Shown in pieces: positions 1-6,862 of a DNA stretch of 47,132 nucleotides. The first letter of the stretch is position 1. Each line of letters opens with the position of its first letter. The notes below the pieces were generated by a model. It was not told the DNA's origin and did no database searches. It worked only from the letters and a program-made list of their open reading frames with translations. A program made the translations under genes and the position numbers. Origin of the DNA: Chloroflexota bacterium. GTDB lineage: Bacteria; Chloroflexota; Anaerolineae; UBA4142; SHND01. Where the stretch lies: the NCBI GenBank assembly GCA_016209205.1, contig JACQWQ010000097.1, positions 1-47,132 of the forward strand, in the 5' to 3' direction.

Positions 1-11
1 GGGCTCAGGAC

Positions 12-57
12 TGTCATATCGAACGGAGTGAGATATCTCAGTCCCTTCGATATGACA
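12..57. repeat. TGTCATATCGA palindromic repeat
   Basis: The ends TGTCATATCGA (12-22) and TCGATATGACA (47-57) are perfect inverted repeats. Related ends (TGTCATNNCGAA) recur at 24256-24308 and 42454-42532. The stretch from 60 to 240 holds no convincing gene, only two copies of CGATGAACTGCATCG (near 92 and 152). Confidence 0.7.
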
Positions 58-242
58 AGTCCTGTGCAGCCGTTCCCTCAATGCTTCGTGCGATGAACTG
101 CATCGCCACAAGTTTTGCGAGAAATCTCTCTGGGCAAAACCTAGATTTCGCCGATGAACTGCATCGGACACTCTGTTCGAAATGACAATTGAGCGAAAGT
201 CCTACCTCGAACGGATCAGGAACTCACTCTACTTGCACACTC

Positions 243-337
243 TAGAGCGGATTCCTAATTCGTATGTGGGCAAAAGACCTTTCGGGTTTCCGAAAACCCG
301 AAAGGTCTGCCCACCAATCAGACTGGAATCCGCTCTA
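243..337. mobile_element. TA-flanked MITE, copy A (CCTTTCGGGTTT interior)
   Basis: A 95-bp element with inverted ends TAGAGCGGATTCC and GGAATCCGCTCTA, starting and ending in TA as expected for a TA-targeting transposon. The interior is a hairpin, ACCTTTCGGGTTT facing AAACCCGAAAGGT. It is identical to the copy at 5713-5807. No transposase is encoded. Confidence 0.85.
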
Positions 338-364
338 ATAGATGCATTTAGCTGCTTGTTTCTT

Positions 365-901
365 TCACCTGCGCGTTTCCTTTTTACGCACGAGATTCCC
401 ATCCAGTTCCAGCGGAATCAGGTGCTCGACCGATTTGCGCGCCAATTCATGCCGCTCCAGATAGCGCAAGAAAACGCGGACACGCGCCGTCGGCGTCAAA
501 CGCCGGTCAAAGACCGCGTCCAAATCTTGAAACGGCTCCTGCAAAATTTCGACGGGATCACCCGGCTCGAGCGGCGTCCCGGACTTGTCCCACATCTGCG
601 GTTTCGCCAATTGCGCGCGCACGCGCGCCACGTCTGCGTCCGCGACCACTGCCGGTTCTCCGCCAAACATCACCACCCCGCGCAGTCCGGGCGTGTACCT
701 GAGTTTCGAGACCCCTAACTGCTCAAGGTCATAACGCACAAACAAATAGCCGGGGAAAAATGGGCGATCCACAGGACGGTCGCGGCGCGGCTGCGCGACC
801 GGGATCATTGGCAGGTACACTTCGCCGCCCGCGTGCAGGAGGTGTGAGGCGACTTGACGCTCGGCGTGCAATTTCGTGGAAAGAACATACCATTTTTGCA
901 T
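365..901 (-). CDS. NusG/RfaH/LoaP-type specialised transcription antiterminator
   Basis: A 178-residue protein beginning MQKWYVLSTKLHAERQVASH, typical of an NGN domain. Residues about 48-58 (RPFFPGYLFVR) match the conserved PLFPGYLFV motif, followed by YTPGLRGVVMFGGEPAVV. Residues about 115-165 (LEPGDPVEI...GPF-like...RVRVFLRYLER) form the C-terminal KOW domain. Family knowledge: such NusG paralogs bind RNA polymerase at a leader signal and allow read-through of long operons, often for polysaccharides or secondary metabolites. I chose the ATG at 901 because the extension to 1033 lies in the hairpin-rich leader and is not NGN-like. The leader contains a signal also found upstream of the capD operon at 24 kb, which suggests a shared regulon. 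A remnant of a second KOW domain lies at 43592-43780. Confidence 0.9.
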   Translation of the reverse strand: MQKWYVLSTKLHAERQVASHLLHAGGEVYLPMIPVAQPRRDRPVDRPFFPGYLFVRYDLEQLGVSKLRYTPGLRGVVMFGGEPAVVADADVARVRAQLAKPQMWDKSGTPLEPGDPVEILQEPFQDLDAVFDRRLTPTARVRVFLRYLERHELARKSVEHLIPLELDGNLVRKKETRR

Positions 902-942
902 AAGCGAGAGAACCCGAGACCGACGAGCGTATTGCTCGCTCA

Positions 943-997
943 AGACCTGTGATGGTTTCTCGGAATCGCCCGCGATTCCACAAACCATCACAGGTCT
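943..997 (-). promoter_or_regulatory. Strong hairpin in antiterminator 5' leader
   Basis: AGACCTGTGATGGTTT (943-958) pairs perfectly with AAACCATCACAGGTCT (982-997), and an inner stem GGAATCGC/GCGATTCC (962-969/972-979) extends it. It lies 42 bases upstream of the NusG-like start codon. There is no clear U-tract after it, so terminator, pause site or inserted palindromic repeat are all possible. Confidence 0.7.
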
Positions 998-1063
998 GGC
1001 GCTATCTTGGCGCCTTGCAACACGCAGAGCCATTATAGCATACAGAGGATGGATGCGCCTTTT

Positions 1064-1160
1064 GGAGGCGCGCTCCGCCGGTTTGACAGACCGGATCTAA
1101 CACTGCCGTCAAACCATGGGCAAAACAAAGGACGGGTCGCTTGGCATGCCGACCAGTCCT
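1064..1160 (-). promoter_or_regulatory. Conserved leader segment with hairpin and ops-like motif
   Basis: On the minus strand this runs GGTCGGCATG, CGACCCGTCCTTTGTTTT, a GGTTTGAC/GTCAAACC stem (1108-1115 with 1080-1087), then GGCGGAGCGCGCC (1079-1067). The same blocks in the same order occur at 24098-24186 on the plus strand. GGCGGAGCGCG differs from the enterobacterial RfaH ops core GGCGGTAGCG by one missing T. Conservation of a non-coding leader between the antiterminator gene and the polysaccharide operon argues for a regulatory RNA or DNA signal. Confidence 0.65.
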
Positions 1161-1181
1161 TGAGTTCATTTTCCACCTGCT

Positions 1182-1243
1182 ATTATAGCAGAATTTGTCA
1201 CGGAAAAGGTTTTCAAATGGTTTAATGTTGGTAATGTTTTGGT
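1182..1243 (-). promoter_or_regulatory. Promoter with four 11-bp-phased ACC motifs
   Basis: On the minus strand, TATAAT occupies 1187-1182. Twenty bases upstream begins a ladder of four ACC trinucleotides at exact 11-bp steps (1208-1210, 1219-1221, 1230-1232, 1241-1243), each inside a WTWACC-like 11-mer. The proximal one covers the -35 position. This is the geometry of Pho-box-like direct repeats bound by OmpR/PhoB-family activators. The same ladder with the same spacing lies upstream of capD at 24006-24067. Confidence 0.7.
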
Positions 1244-1332
1244 AAAGAAATCCTCGTGCTGGCGCCCGAGTTAGTGTTGAGGCAAACGCATTTGGGGTCG
1301 CGCGCTCGCGTAAAACGCGCCGCATTCCAATC

Positions 1333-1408
1333 GCGTGTGATTGGATCAATCGCGTGTGATTGGATCAATCGCGTGTGATTGGATCAATCGCGTGTGATTG
1401 GATCAATC
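1333..1408. repeat. 19-bp tandem repeat, four units
   Basis: Four perfect units of GCGTGTGATTGGATCAATC. The last unit overlaps the transketolase stop codon, so the array forms the immediate 3' end of that gene. The gap 1250-1333 shows no gene. Confidence 0.9.
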
Positions 1409-3538
1409 GCTTGCGATTTCACCTTTTTTCAGACGGCGAATTCCATTCGCCATACCCCATTCGCCACACACCCGGCGCGCGTGTGCGGCGACATTTTTTG
1501 CCGTATATCCGAATTTCTCAAACAGTACCTGGTACGGCGCGGATGCGCCAAAACGTTCGATGCTCAACACCGCGCCCGCGTCGCCGACATATTTGTGCCA
1601 GCCCTGCGCGACACCCGCTTCGACCGCGAGACGCGCACGAACATGCGGCGGCAAAACACTGTCCCGATATTCTTGCGACTGCGCGTCGAACAAATCCCAG
1701 CTCGGCATGGAAACGACGCGCGCGCGGATATTTTCTTGCGCCAGTTCTTGCTGCGCGCCGAGAATGAGCGACACTTCAGAACCCGATGCAATCAAAATAA
1801 TATCGGGCTCTGTCCTGAGCGCAGTCGAAGGATCGCCGCCCGGCGCGTCGGCGAGAATGTACGCCCCGCGCCGCAATCCCTCCGCCGACGCCAAGTGCAT
1901 ACGGTCAAGCGTGGGCACATTTTGGCGCGTCAACACGAGCGCGACCGGTTTGTGCGTGGACTGCATTGCCACACGCCACGCTTCGGCGGTTTCATTCGCG
2001 TCGCACGGACGAATCACCGAGAGGTGCGGAATGGCGCGCAGCGCGGCGAGCTGTTCCACCGGCTGGTGCGTCGGACCGTCTTCGCCCAACGCGATGCTGT
2101 CGTGCGAGAAAACAAAAATGACGTGCTGCTCCATCAACGCGGCGAGACGAATGGACGGGCGCATGTAATCGGAAAACGTAAAGAACGTCGCAGTAAAGGG
2201 AATGATGCCGCCGTGCAGCGCCATGCCGTTCGCCGCCGCGCCCATCGCGTGCTCGCGCACGCCATAGTGCACGTTACGTCCCGCAAAGTTCCATCCGCCG
2301 CCGACCGCGCCTTGATGATCGCCCGACGCGCTGGCTGCCGGTTCAAAATCGCCCATGCCCTTGAGCGCGGTCATCGTCGAAGGATTCAAGTCCGCCGAAC
2401 CGCCGATGAGATTCGGCGCGTGTTTCGCAATCGCGTTGAGCACCTGGCCGCCCGCCACGCGCGTGGAAACACCTTTTGCATCCGCTTGGAATGTGGGAAT
2501 ATCCGCGTCCCACCCTTGCGGCAATTCCCCGCGCAAAAGCATTTGGAATTCGTTGGCGAGCTCGGGATGCGCTGTTGCGTACGCTTCCAGTTTCGTATTC
2601 CATTCATTTTCCAACGCGCTGCCTTTTTCCAGAGCCGCGCGAAAATGTTCCAACGCTGCGCCGGGAATGAAAAACGCGGGCTCTTCGGGAAAGCCCAGAT
2701 TCTTTTTCGTCAGTTTCACTTCGTCCGCGCCGAGCGGTGAGCCGTGCGCTTCGAAGGTATCCTGCTTGTGCGGTGAACCAAAACCGATGTGGGTGCGCAC
2801 AATGATCAGCGACGGACGTTCCGTTTCGCGCTGCGCATTTTCCAATGCCGCTTGAATTGCCGCGCGGTCGTTGCCATCCTCGACGCGCTGCACGTGCCAA
2901 TCGTACGCCTCAAACCGCGTGCCCACATCTTCGGTGAAGGTGAGATGCGTCGCGCCCGCCAGGGAAATTTTATTGTCGTCGTACAGGTAAATCAGTTTGC
3001 CGAGTTTGAGATGTCCTGCGAGCGATGCCGCTTCCGACGCGACGCCTTCCATCAAATCGCCGTCGGTGACAATGGCGTACGTGTGATGATTGACAATTTC
3101 GTGTCCGGGGCGATTATAACGCGCGGCGAGGTACGCTTCCGCAATCGCCATCCCGACGCCCATCGCGAATCCTTGACCGAGGGGCCCCGTCGTCGCTTCG
3201 ACCCCCGCCGCGAGACCGTGTTCGGGATGCCCCGGCGTGGGCGAATCCCACTGGCGAAAATTTTCGAGGTCGTCGAGCGATAGAGCATAACCCGTGAGGT
3301 GCAGCAGCGCATACAACAACATCGAGCCGTGCCCGCCCGACAAAATAAAACGGTCGCGGTCTGCCCACTGTGGATGCGCAGGATTGTGTCTGAGAAAACG
3401 CGTCCACAACACGTACGCCATCGGCGCGGCGCCGAGCGGCAAGCCAGGATGACCGCTGTTGGCTTTTTGCACCGCATCCATCGCCAGCGCGCGAATCGTA
3501 TTGACACACAGTTGATCGAGTTCAGAAGTCGTCATCAT
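1403..3538 (-). CDS. tkt: Transketolase
   Basis: A 711-residue thiamine-diphosphate enzyme that transfers two-carbon ketol units between sugar phosphates in the non-oxidative pentose phosphate pathway, in the cytosol. Visible landmarks: N-terminal [35 protein letters not shown], the ThDP/Mg motif [19 protein letters not shown], the middle-domain [12 protein letters not shown], and catalytic-region [17 protein letters not shown] with the Glu that activates ThDP. The ATG at 3538 is preceded by AAAGGG about 10 bases away; 45 extra in-frame residues upstream are not transketolase-like. One oddity is an in-frame insert, DPSTALRT (about 1811-1833), encoded by the dispersed CCTTCG...CTCAGG repeat, in a loop between ADAPGG and [10 protein letters not shown]. 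The last residues run into the 19-bp tandem array. Confidence 0.95.
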   Translation of the reverse strand: MMTTSELDQLCVNTIRALAMDAVQKANSGHPGLPLGAAPMAYVLWTRFLRHNPAHPQWADRDRFILSGGHGSMLLYALLHLTGYALSLDDLENFRQWDSPTPGHPEHGLAAGVEATTGPLGQGFAMGVGMAIAEAYLAARYNRPGHEIVNHHTYAIVTDGDLMEGVASEAASLAGHLKLGKLIYLYDDNKISLAGATHLTFTEDVGTRFEAYDWHVQRVEDGNDRAAIQAALENAQRETERPSLIIVRTHIGFGSPHKQDTFEAHGSPLGADEVKLTKKNLGFPEEPAFFIPGAALEHFRAALEKGSALENEWNTKLEAYATAHPELANEFQMLLRGELPQGWDADIPTFQADAKGVSTRVAGGQVLNAIAKHAPNLIGGSADLNPSTMTALKGMGDFEPAASASGDHQGAVGGGWNFAGRNVHYGVREHAMGAAANGMALHGGIIPFTATFFTFSDYMRPSIRLAALMEQHVIFVFSHDSIALGEDGPTHQPVEQLAALRAIPHLSVIRPCDANETAEAWRVAMQSTHKPVALVLTRQNVPTLDRMHLASAEGLRRGAYILADAPGGDPSTALRTEPDIILIASGSEVSLILGAQQELAQENIRARVVSMPSWDLFDAQSQEYRDSVLPPHVRARLAVEAGVAQGWHKYVGDAGAVLSIERFGASAPYQVLFEKFGYTAKNVAAHARRVCGEWGMANGIRRLKKGEIASD

Positions 3539-3630
3539 GAGAATATCACCCTTTCCAACGGAACAAGCATACGGGAACATCCAAGCTCTGGTGTCCAAAT
3601 CACAAGTATCTTTGGAAGTCTGATTCTCTG

Positions 3631-4014
3631 TCACCAGCGGATGTAAACTGCGCTGTCCGCATTTCGTTTCCAAATTCGCATCCCCTCGTACGAAACGCGT
3701 AAAACTGATCCCATCCGTTTTGCCTTGGTGTCCGTTGCCGTGTGGTGCAAGACGCGCCGTACAAATTCTGCAACGTCATTTCTTTTGATGGTCAAGAATA
3801 CCAAGCAGTAGCGCGGATGACAAAATTTGCGTTCGTCGAAATCACGGTCACGCGTGAAAAAGGATGAATCGCGTAGCGAATGCAGAAAGGGGATGAGCTC
3901 TTCATCCTTCATCCCCTTTCGTCCCACATCAAAACCGATTTGATGGATGGCGATGCCGCGCGTTTGCAGCGCGATACGCTGATCAATCATAATATTTTCA
4001 TCGAGGATGTTCAT
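3631..4014 (-). CDS. DUF5615-like PIN-fold protein, probable toxin
   Basis: About 127 residues starting [17 protein letters not shown], matching the DUF5615 N-terminus (LDEN followed by a helix), with a central [14 protein letters not shown] acidic segment typical of this Mut7-C/PIN-like family. Members are usually encoded downstream of a DUF433 antitoxin, and one lies upstream at 4155-4520. The start codon sits exactly at the edge of a roughly 120-bp interspersed repeat (4016-4137), so the native intergenic region, and perhaps the first codons, have been replaced. Nuclease activity is inferred from the family. Confidence 0.7.
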   Translation of the reverse strand: MNILDENIMIDQRIALQTRGIAIHQIGFDVGRKGMKDEELIPFLHSLRDSSFFTRDRDFDERKFCHPRYCLVFLTIKRNDVAEFVRRVLHHTATDTKAKRMGSVLRVSYEGMRIWKRNADSAVYIRW

Positions 4015-4015
4015 A

Positions 4016-4137
4016 GCGCGGCATCCAGCCGCAACCAAAATCTATCGGACGCGGATAAACGCGGATTTTCGCGGAAAGAAAAAAATCCGCGTTCATCCGC
4101 GTTTATCCGCGTCCAAAAAATCTTCGCGGTCGTGATG
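4016..4137. repeat. GCGGATAAACGCGGATTTT hairpin element, copy 1
   Basis: A hairpin element in which GGACGCGGATAAACGCGGAT pairs with ATCCGCGTTTATCCGCGTCC. A second copy, inverted, with the same flanks (GACCGCGAAGATTTTTTGG on one side, TTTTGGTTGCGGCTGG on the other), lies at 30485-30605. In both copies the right edge reads CCGCGCTATGAA, so the repeat ends in an ATG. Confidence 0.8.
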
Positions 4138-4154
4138 GTTTTTCGAGAGTAATA

Positions 4155-4520
4155 CTATAATGACGCTGAGTTAGAGTCGGGTTTGTCAACATACTTTCGA
4201 AATGCGGCATACGCCACCAGGATTGCCTCCGCGATTGCTTCTTTCGAAATGCTGCCATGCCATTGGCGAATGATTTCATCCCATGCCATTCCTTCTGCAA
4301 CCATCTCAATAACATCCGAGACGAAGATGCGCGTGCCAATAAAAGTCACCTTGCCGTGACAAATCTCCGGATCAGCGACGATGTATTTGCCCAGGATGCG
4401 CTTGGTGGGAGGTTTTGCTCGAGACGCAGAATGACGCTTCTGTAGACGCGCGCCATTGCTATTCGATGCACGAATGGTGTAGGACTCTTTTGTCTCTTTG
4501 ACCCTTTTCCTGTTTGTCAT
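4155..4520 (-). CDS. DUF433 family protein, probable antitoxin
   Basis: A 121-residue protein. Residues about 45-105 (IVADPEICHGKVTFIGTRIFVSDVIEMVAEGMAWDEIIRQW) carry the DUF433 core DPxIxxGxPxxxGTRIxVxxV with its winged-helix fold. The N-terminal 40 residues form a basic tail beginning MTNRKRVKETKESYTIR, shared with the paralog at 5877-6320 (KTKRVKETKGAYT). GAGGAGG lies 5 bases before the ATG. It is paired with the DUF5615-like gene downstream, as a likely type II toxin-antitoxin unit. Confidence 0.85.
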   Translation of the reverse strand: MTNRKRVKETKESYTIRASNSNGARLQKRHSASRAKPPTKRILGKYIVADPEICHGKVTFIGTRIFVSDVIEMVAEGMAWDEIIRQWHGSISKEAIAEAILVAYAAFRKYVDKPDSNSASL

Positions 4521-4564
4521 ACTGCCTCCTCACTTCCTGCCCTGCCTATTATATACTCACATCC

Positions 4565-4690
4565 TAGAGCGAATTCCTGATTCGTTTGTGGGATGGTAGG
4601 GGCAATCCCTTGTGGTTGCCCAACTGGAATGGGCGAGGACAAGCCGTCGCCCCTACGCTGACACCACCAATCAATTCGGAATCCGCTCTA
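4565..4690. mobile_element. TA-flanked MITE, copy C (GTAGGGGC interior)
   Basis: The ends are TAGAGCGAATTCC and GGAATCCGCTCTA. The interior differs from copy A: GTAGGGGCAATCCC facing GTCGCCCCTAC. A near-identical copy in the opposite orientation is at 31372-31496. It lies just upstream of the DUF433 gene, whose TATAAT (minus strand, about 4550) abuts the element. Confidence 0.85.
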
Positions 4691-4724
4691 ATCACACCGT
4701 CCCGGCTTTGGAACAGCGTCGCGT

Positions 4725-5636
4725 TCATACCGCATCCAACCATTCGCGAAACTGCGGCGCGTCCATCTTTTGCGTCGCGCGCCCCCAACGGTCAATCGCC
4801 CAACCCCAGAAATCATATTCGATGGTCGAAATTTTATGCTGAATCGCCGCCCACAACGTCCACCCTACATCGGACATGATCATGTTCAATTTCATGCGCG
4901 CGAGTTTATCCCAAGGCGTCCCGCCGAAATACGCGTCGCCGAAATAACCCGCACACAACTCGCGCTGGTGCGCGTCGTCAAACTGCTGCTCCTGCGCGGT
5001 GTTGCCCAATTCAAACGTCGGGTCGTTGTTGCCGCTATATTCAAAATCAATCAGCCAAAGTTTCGTCCCATCGCCAACGTAATTTTCTGCAAGCAAATCG
5101 TTGTGACACGGCACCGTCGGCAGCGGCTTTCGCACAAACGCGCTTTCGATTTCGTTTACGCGTGGCCTGTATTCGGGATAGCCGTCAGGAATTTTTACCT
5201 CGTGCTCGCGCGTCACTTGCAAGTAATATTCGGTGAGACGAAACATGTTGAAATCGCGGAGAAAGCGCGGACCGGCGTGCAGCTGCTTGCATGCGCGCGC
5301 CATGCGCGTCGCCAGGCCCGGTTCATTCAAGCGCGCAATGCTCGGCGTTTCGCCGCGAATAAATTCCAACACCATGACATTCACATCATCGAGGTAATGC
5401 ACAATGCGCGGCGCAACGCCCGCTGCACTCGCCGCCCGCGCGTTGTAATACTCATTCGCGCGGTCCACCGCGAGCAGTTCCGTTTGCGCGCCGGGAATCC
5501 GCACGACGTACGGTACGCCGTCCGCTTCGACCCGATAATTCGTGTTGGTAAGTCCGCCGCTCAACGGCGCGACCATGAGCGTTTCGTTTTGAAATGTCGT
5601 GAAACGCGGGAGGAGTTGTTCGATTGGAGTACTCAT
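4725..5636 (-). CDS. Choline/ethanolamine-kinase-like phosphotransferase (APH fold)
   Basis: A 303-residue cytosolic kinase-fold protein. LSGGLTNTNYRVEADGVPYVVRIPG (about residues 25-50) is the nucleotide-binding lobe; VMVLEFIRGETP is the hinge; VPCHNDLLAENYVGDGTKLWLIDFEYSGNNDP (about residues 176-207) contains the HND catalytic loop and the DFE metal-binding motif of choline kinase/LicA. The true substrate cannot be read from the sequence. A paralog lies at 11949-12857, and both sit beside dimethylglycine-dehydrogenase-like genes, which favours a choline-, ethanolamine- or amino-alcohol-type substrate. Confidence 0.85.
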   Translation of the reverse strand: MSTPIEQLLPRFTTFQNETLMVAPLSGGLTNTNYRVEADGVPYVVRIPGAQTELLAVDRANEYYNARAASAAGVAPRIVHYLDDVNVMVLEFIRGETPSIARLNEPGLATRMARACKQLHAGPRFLRDFNMFRLTEYYLQVTREHEVKIPDGYPEYRPRVNEIESAFVRKPLPTVPCHNDLLAENYVGDGTKLWLIDFEYSGNNDPTFELGNTAQEQQFDDAHQRELCAGYFGDAYFGGTPWDKLARMKLNMIMSDVGWTLWAAIQHKISTIEYDFWGWAIDRWGRATQKMDAPQFREWLDAV

Positions 5637-5712
5637 TCGGGTTCGACCACTGCTTCCTGCTCATCAAGTCCAGCGCGATTCGAAGCGCGCAATTGAGTGC
5701 GAGAATTTTCAT

Positions 5713-5807
5713 TAGAGCGGATTCCTAATTCGTATGTGGGCAAAAGACCTTTCGGGTTTCCGAAAACCCGAAAGGTCTGCCCACCAATCAGACTGGAATC
5801 CGCTCTA
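5713..5807. mobile_element. TA-flanked MITE, copy B (CCTTTCGGGTTT interior)
   Basis: 95 bp, identical to copy A at 243-337 and so probably a recent transposition. Just downstream (5816-5852) a separate small hairpin GACCCGAAA/TTTCGGGTC follows. It fills most of the gap between the kinase and the next DUF433 gene. Confidence 0.9.
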
Positions 5808-5876
5808 TACAAAAGACCCGAAACTTTTTCGGGTCCCTGGCAAAGGGCTGCTCTATGCGATACAGTTCACCGCGCT

Positions 5877-6320
5877 TCATGGAATAACCTGATATTTGAG
5901 AACGTCAAGCGCTTCTTTATTCAATTGCTCGGAATAGCGATTGTAAATTTCGGCGTCGTTTTGATCGGACGGAGATAACAAGACAGCCGTTTTGCTTTGC
6001 AATGCTCTTGCGGCGAGACGCACCGCTTCCGTAAGCGCTGCCTTGCTTACTGGACCGTGCAAACTCTTGATAATCGAATCCCATGACTCGCCAGTGGCAA
6101 CTTTTTCAAGCACCTCTTGCACCGTAATCTGCGTGCCAAGCATTGTTGGCTCGCCTCCACAGATTTTAGGATCCGTGACGATAAAAGTACTCGGCGCGCG
6201 CCGTTTGGGCAAGGCGGGTTTTGGCTGCGCGCGAGGTTTCACCACCCGAGTGCGCGGTTTGCGCGCATCGTTGGTCGTGTATGCACCTTTTGTTTCTTTA
6301 ACCCGTTTCGTTTTTGCCAT
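5877..6320 (-). CDS. DUF433 family protein without visible toxin partner
   Basis: 147 residues. The DUF433 core is FIVTDPKICGGEPTMLGTQITVQEVLEKVATGESWDSIIKSL (about residues 46-88), preceded by a basic, proline-rich N-terminal tail that matches the paralog at 4155-4520. The C-terminal 40 residues extend beyond the normal domain. No DUF5615 gene follows; downstream are only repeats and the kinase. Either the toxin was lost or this is a solitary regulator. GTGAGGTAAGC before the ATG is a plausible ribosome binding site. Confidence 0.8.
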   Translation of the reverse strand: MAKTKRVKETKGAYTTNDARKPRTRVVKPRAQPKPALPKRRAPSTFIVTDPKICGGEPTMLGTQITVQEVLEKVATGESWDSIIKSLHGPVSKAALTEAVRLAARALQSKTAVLLSPSDQNDAEIYNRYSEQLNKEALDVLKYQVIP

Positions 6321-6469
6321 CCGCTTACCTCACAATCTTTACAACGAGCTTGTGCAAAAACCAAAGATTGTCAAGGTACTTGCAATATTGTTCTCGGCAT
6401 GAGTCACCTCATATTTGCCGCGCTATTATAACCGTTTCGGCAGTGCGCGCTATTGCAGCCGCGCGTGTG

Positions 6470-6862
6470 TCATCCTTTGACGTATGAAAACTTTTTGGCA
6501 ATCAAACCATTTTCAATCCGGTACACAGCCACGCCTCGCACGTGTCCTTCCACTCCGGACGAATCCGTCCAACGATATGTCCAACGCATCACGCCGCGAT
6601 TGTTCGCCGCAAAGATTTCTTCAATTTCGATGCGGGCGTTGCGCGACCAAGCAAAGAAATTTTCCCAAAATGCGCGCACCGCGCTTTGCCCCACGTAGCG
6701 CGTGCCGTCGGGCGCGGGATACGTATGCTCGAACACACAGTCGCCCGTCATACGGCGCATCATGCCGTCCACATCGCGCGCGTTCAGCGCGTCGTTGAAC
6801 GCGCCGACGATATGAAATTTTCTATGTGCGAATGCGCTCCCCTTTCGGGTCGTACAACACAT
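6470..6862 (-). CDS. SnoaL-like / NTF2-fold protein
   Basis: About 130 residues. IVGAFNDALNARDVDGMMRRMTGDCVFEHTYPAPDGTRYVGQSAVRAFWENFF is the classic SnoaL_2 arrangement, followed by a beta-rich MRWTYRWTDSSGVEGHVRGVAVYRIENGLIAKKFSYVKG tail. NTF2-fold proteins of this type act as small-molecule isomerases or binding proteins; the ligand is unknown. The start is uncertain: no ATG lies between the upstream stop (6822) and the first conserved helix, so translation probably starts inside the end of the preceding gene (ATG at 6862), giving an overlap of about 40 bases and translational coupling. Confidence 0.75.
   Translation of the reverse strand: MCCTTRKGSAFAHRKFHIVGAFNDALNARDVDGMMRRMTGDCVFEHTYPAPDGTRYVGQSAVRAFWENFFAWSRNARIEIEEIFAANNRGVMRWTYRWTDSSGVEGHVRGVAVYRIENGLIAKKFSYVKG

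Noticed and set aside
943-997. Intrinsic terminator upstream of the antiterminator gene
   Set aside because: The stem is strong but no run of U follows on the minus strand; kept only as a hairpin of unknown role.
1379-2740. Plus-strand frame of 453 codons opposite transketolase
   Set aside because: Begins in the 19-bp tandem array and lies wholly antisense to transketolase.
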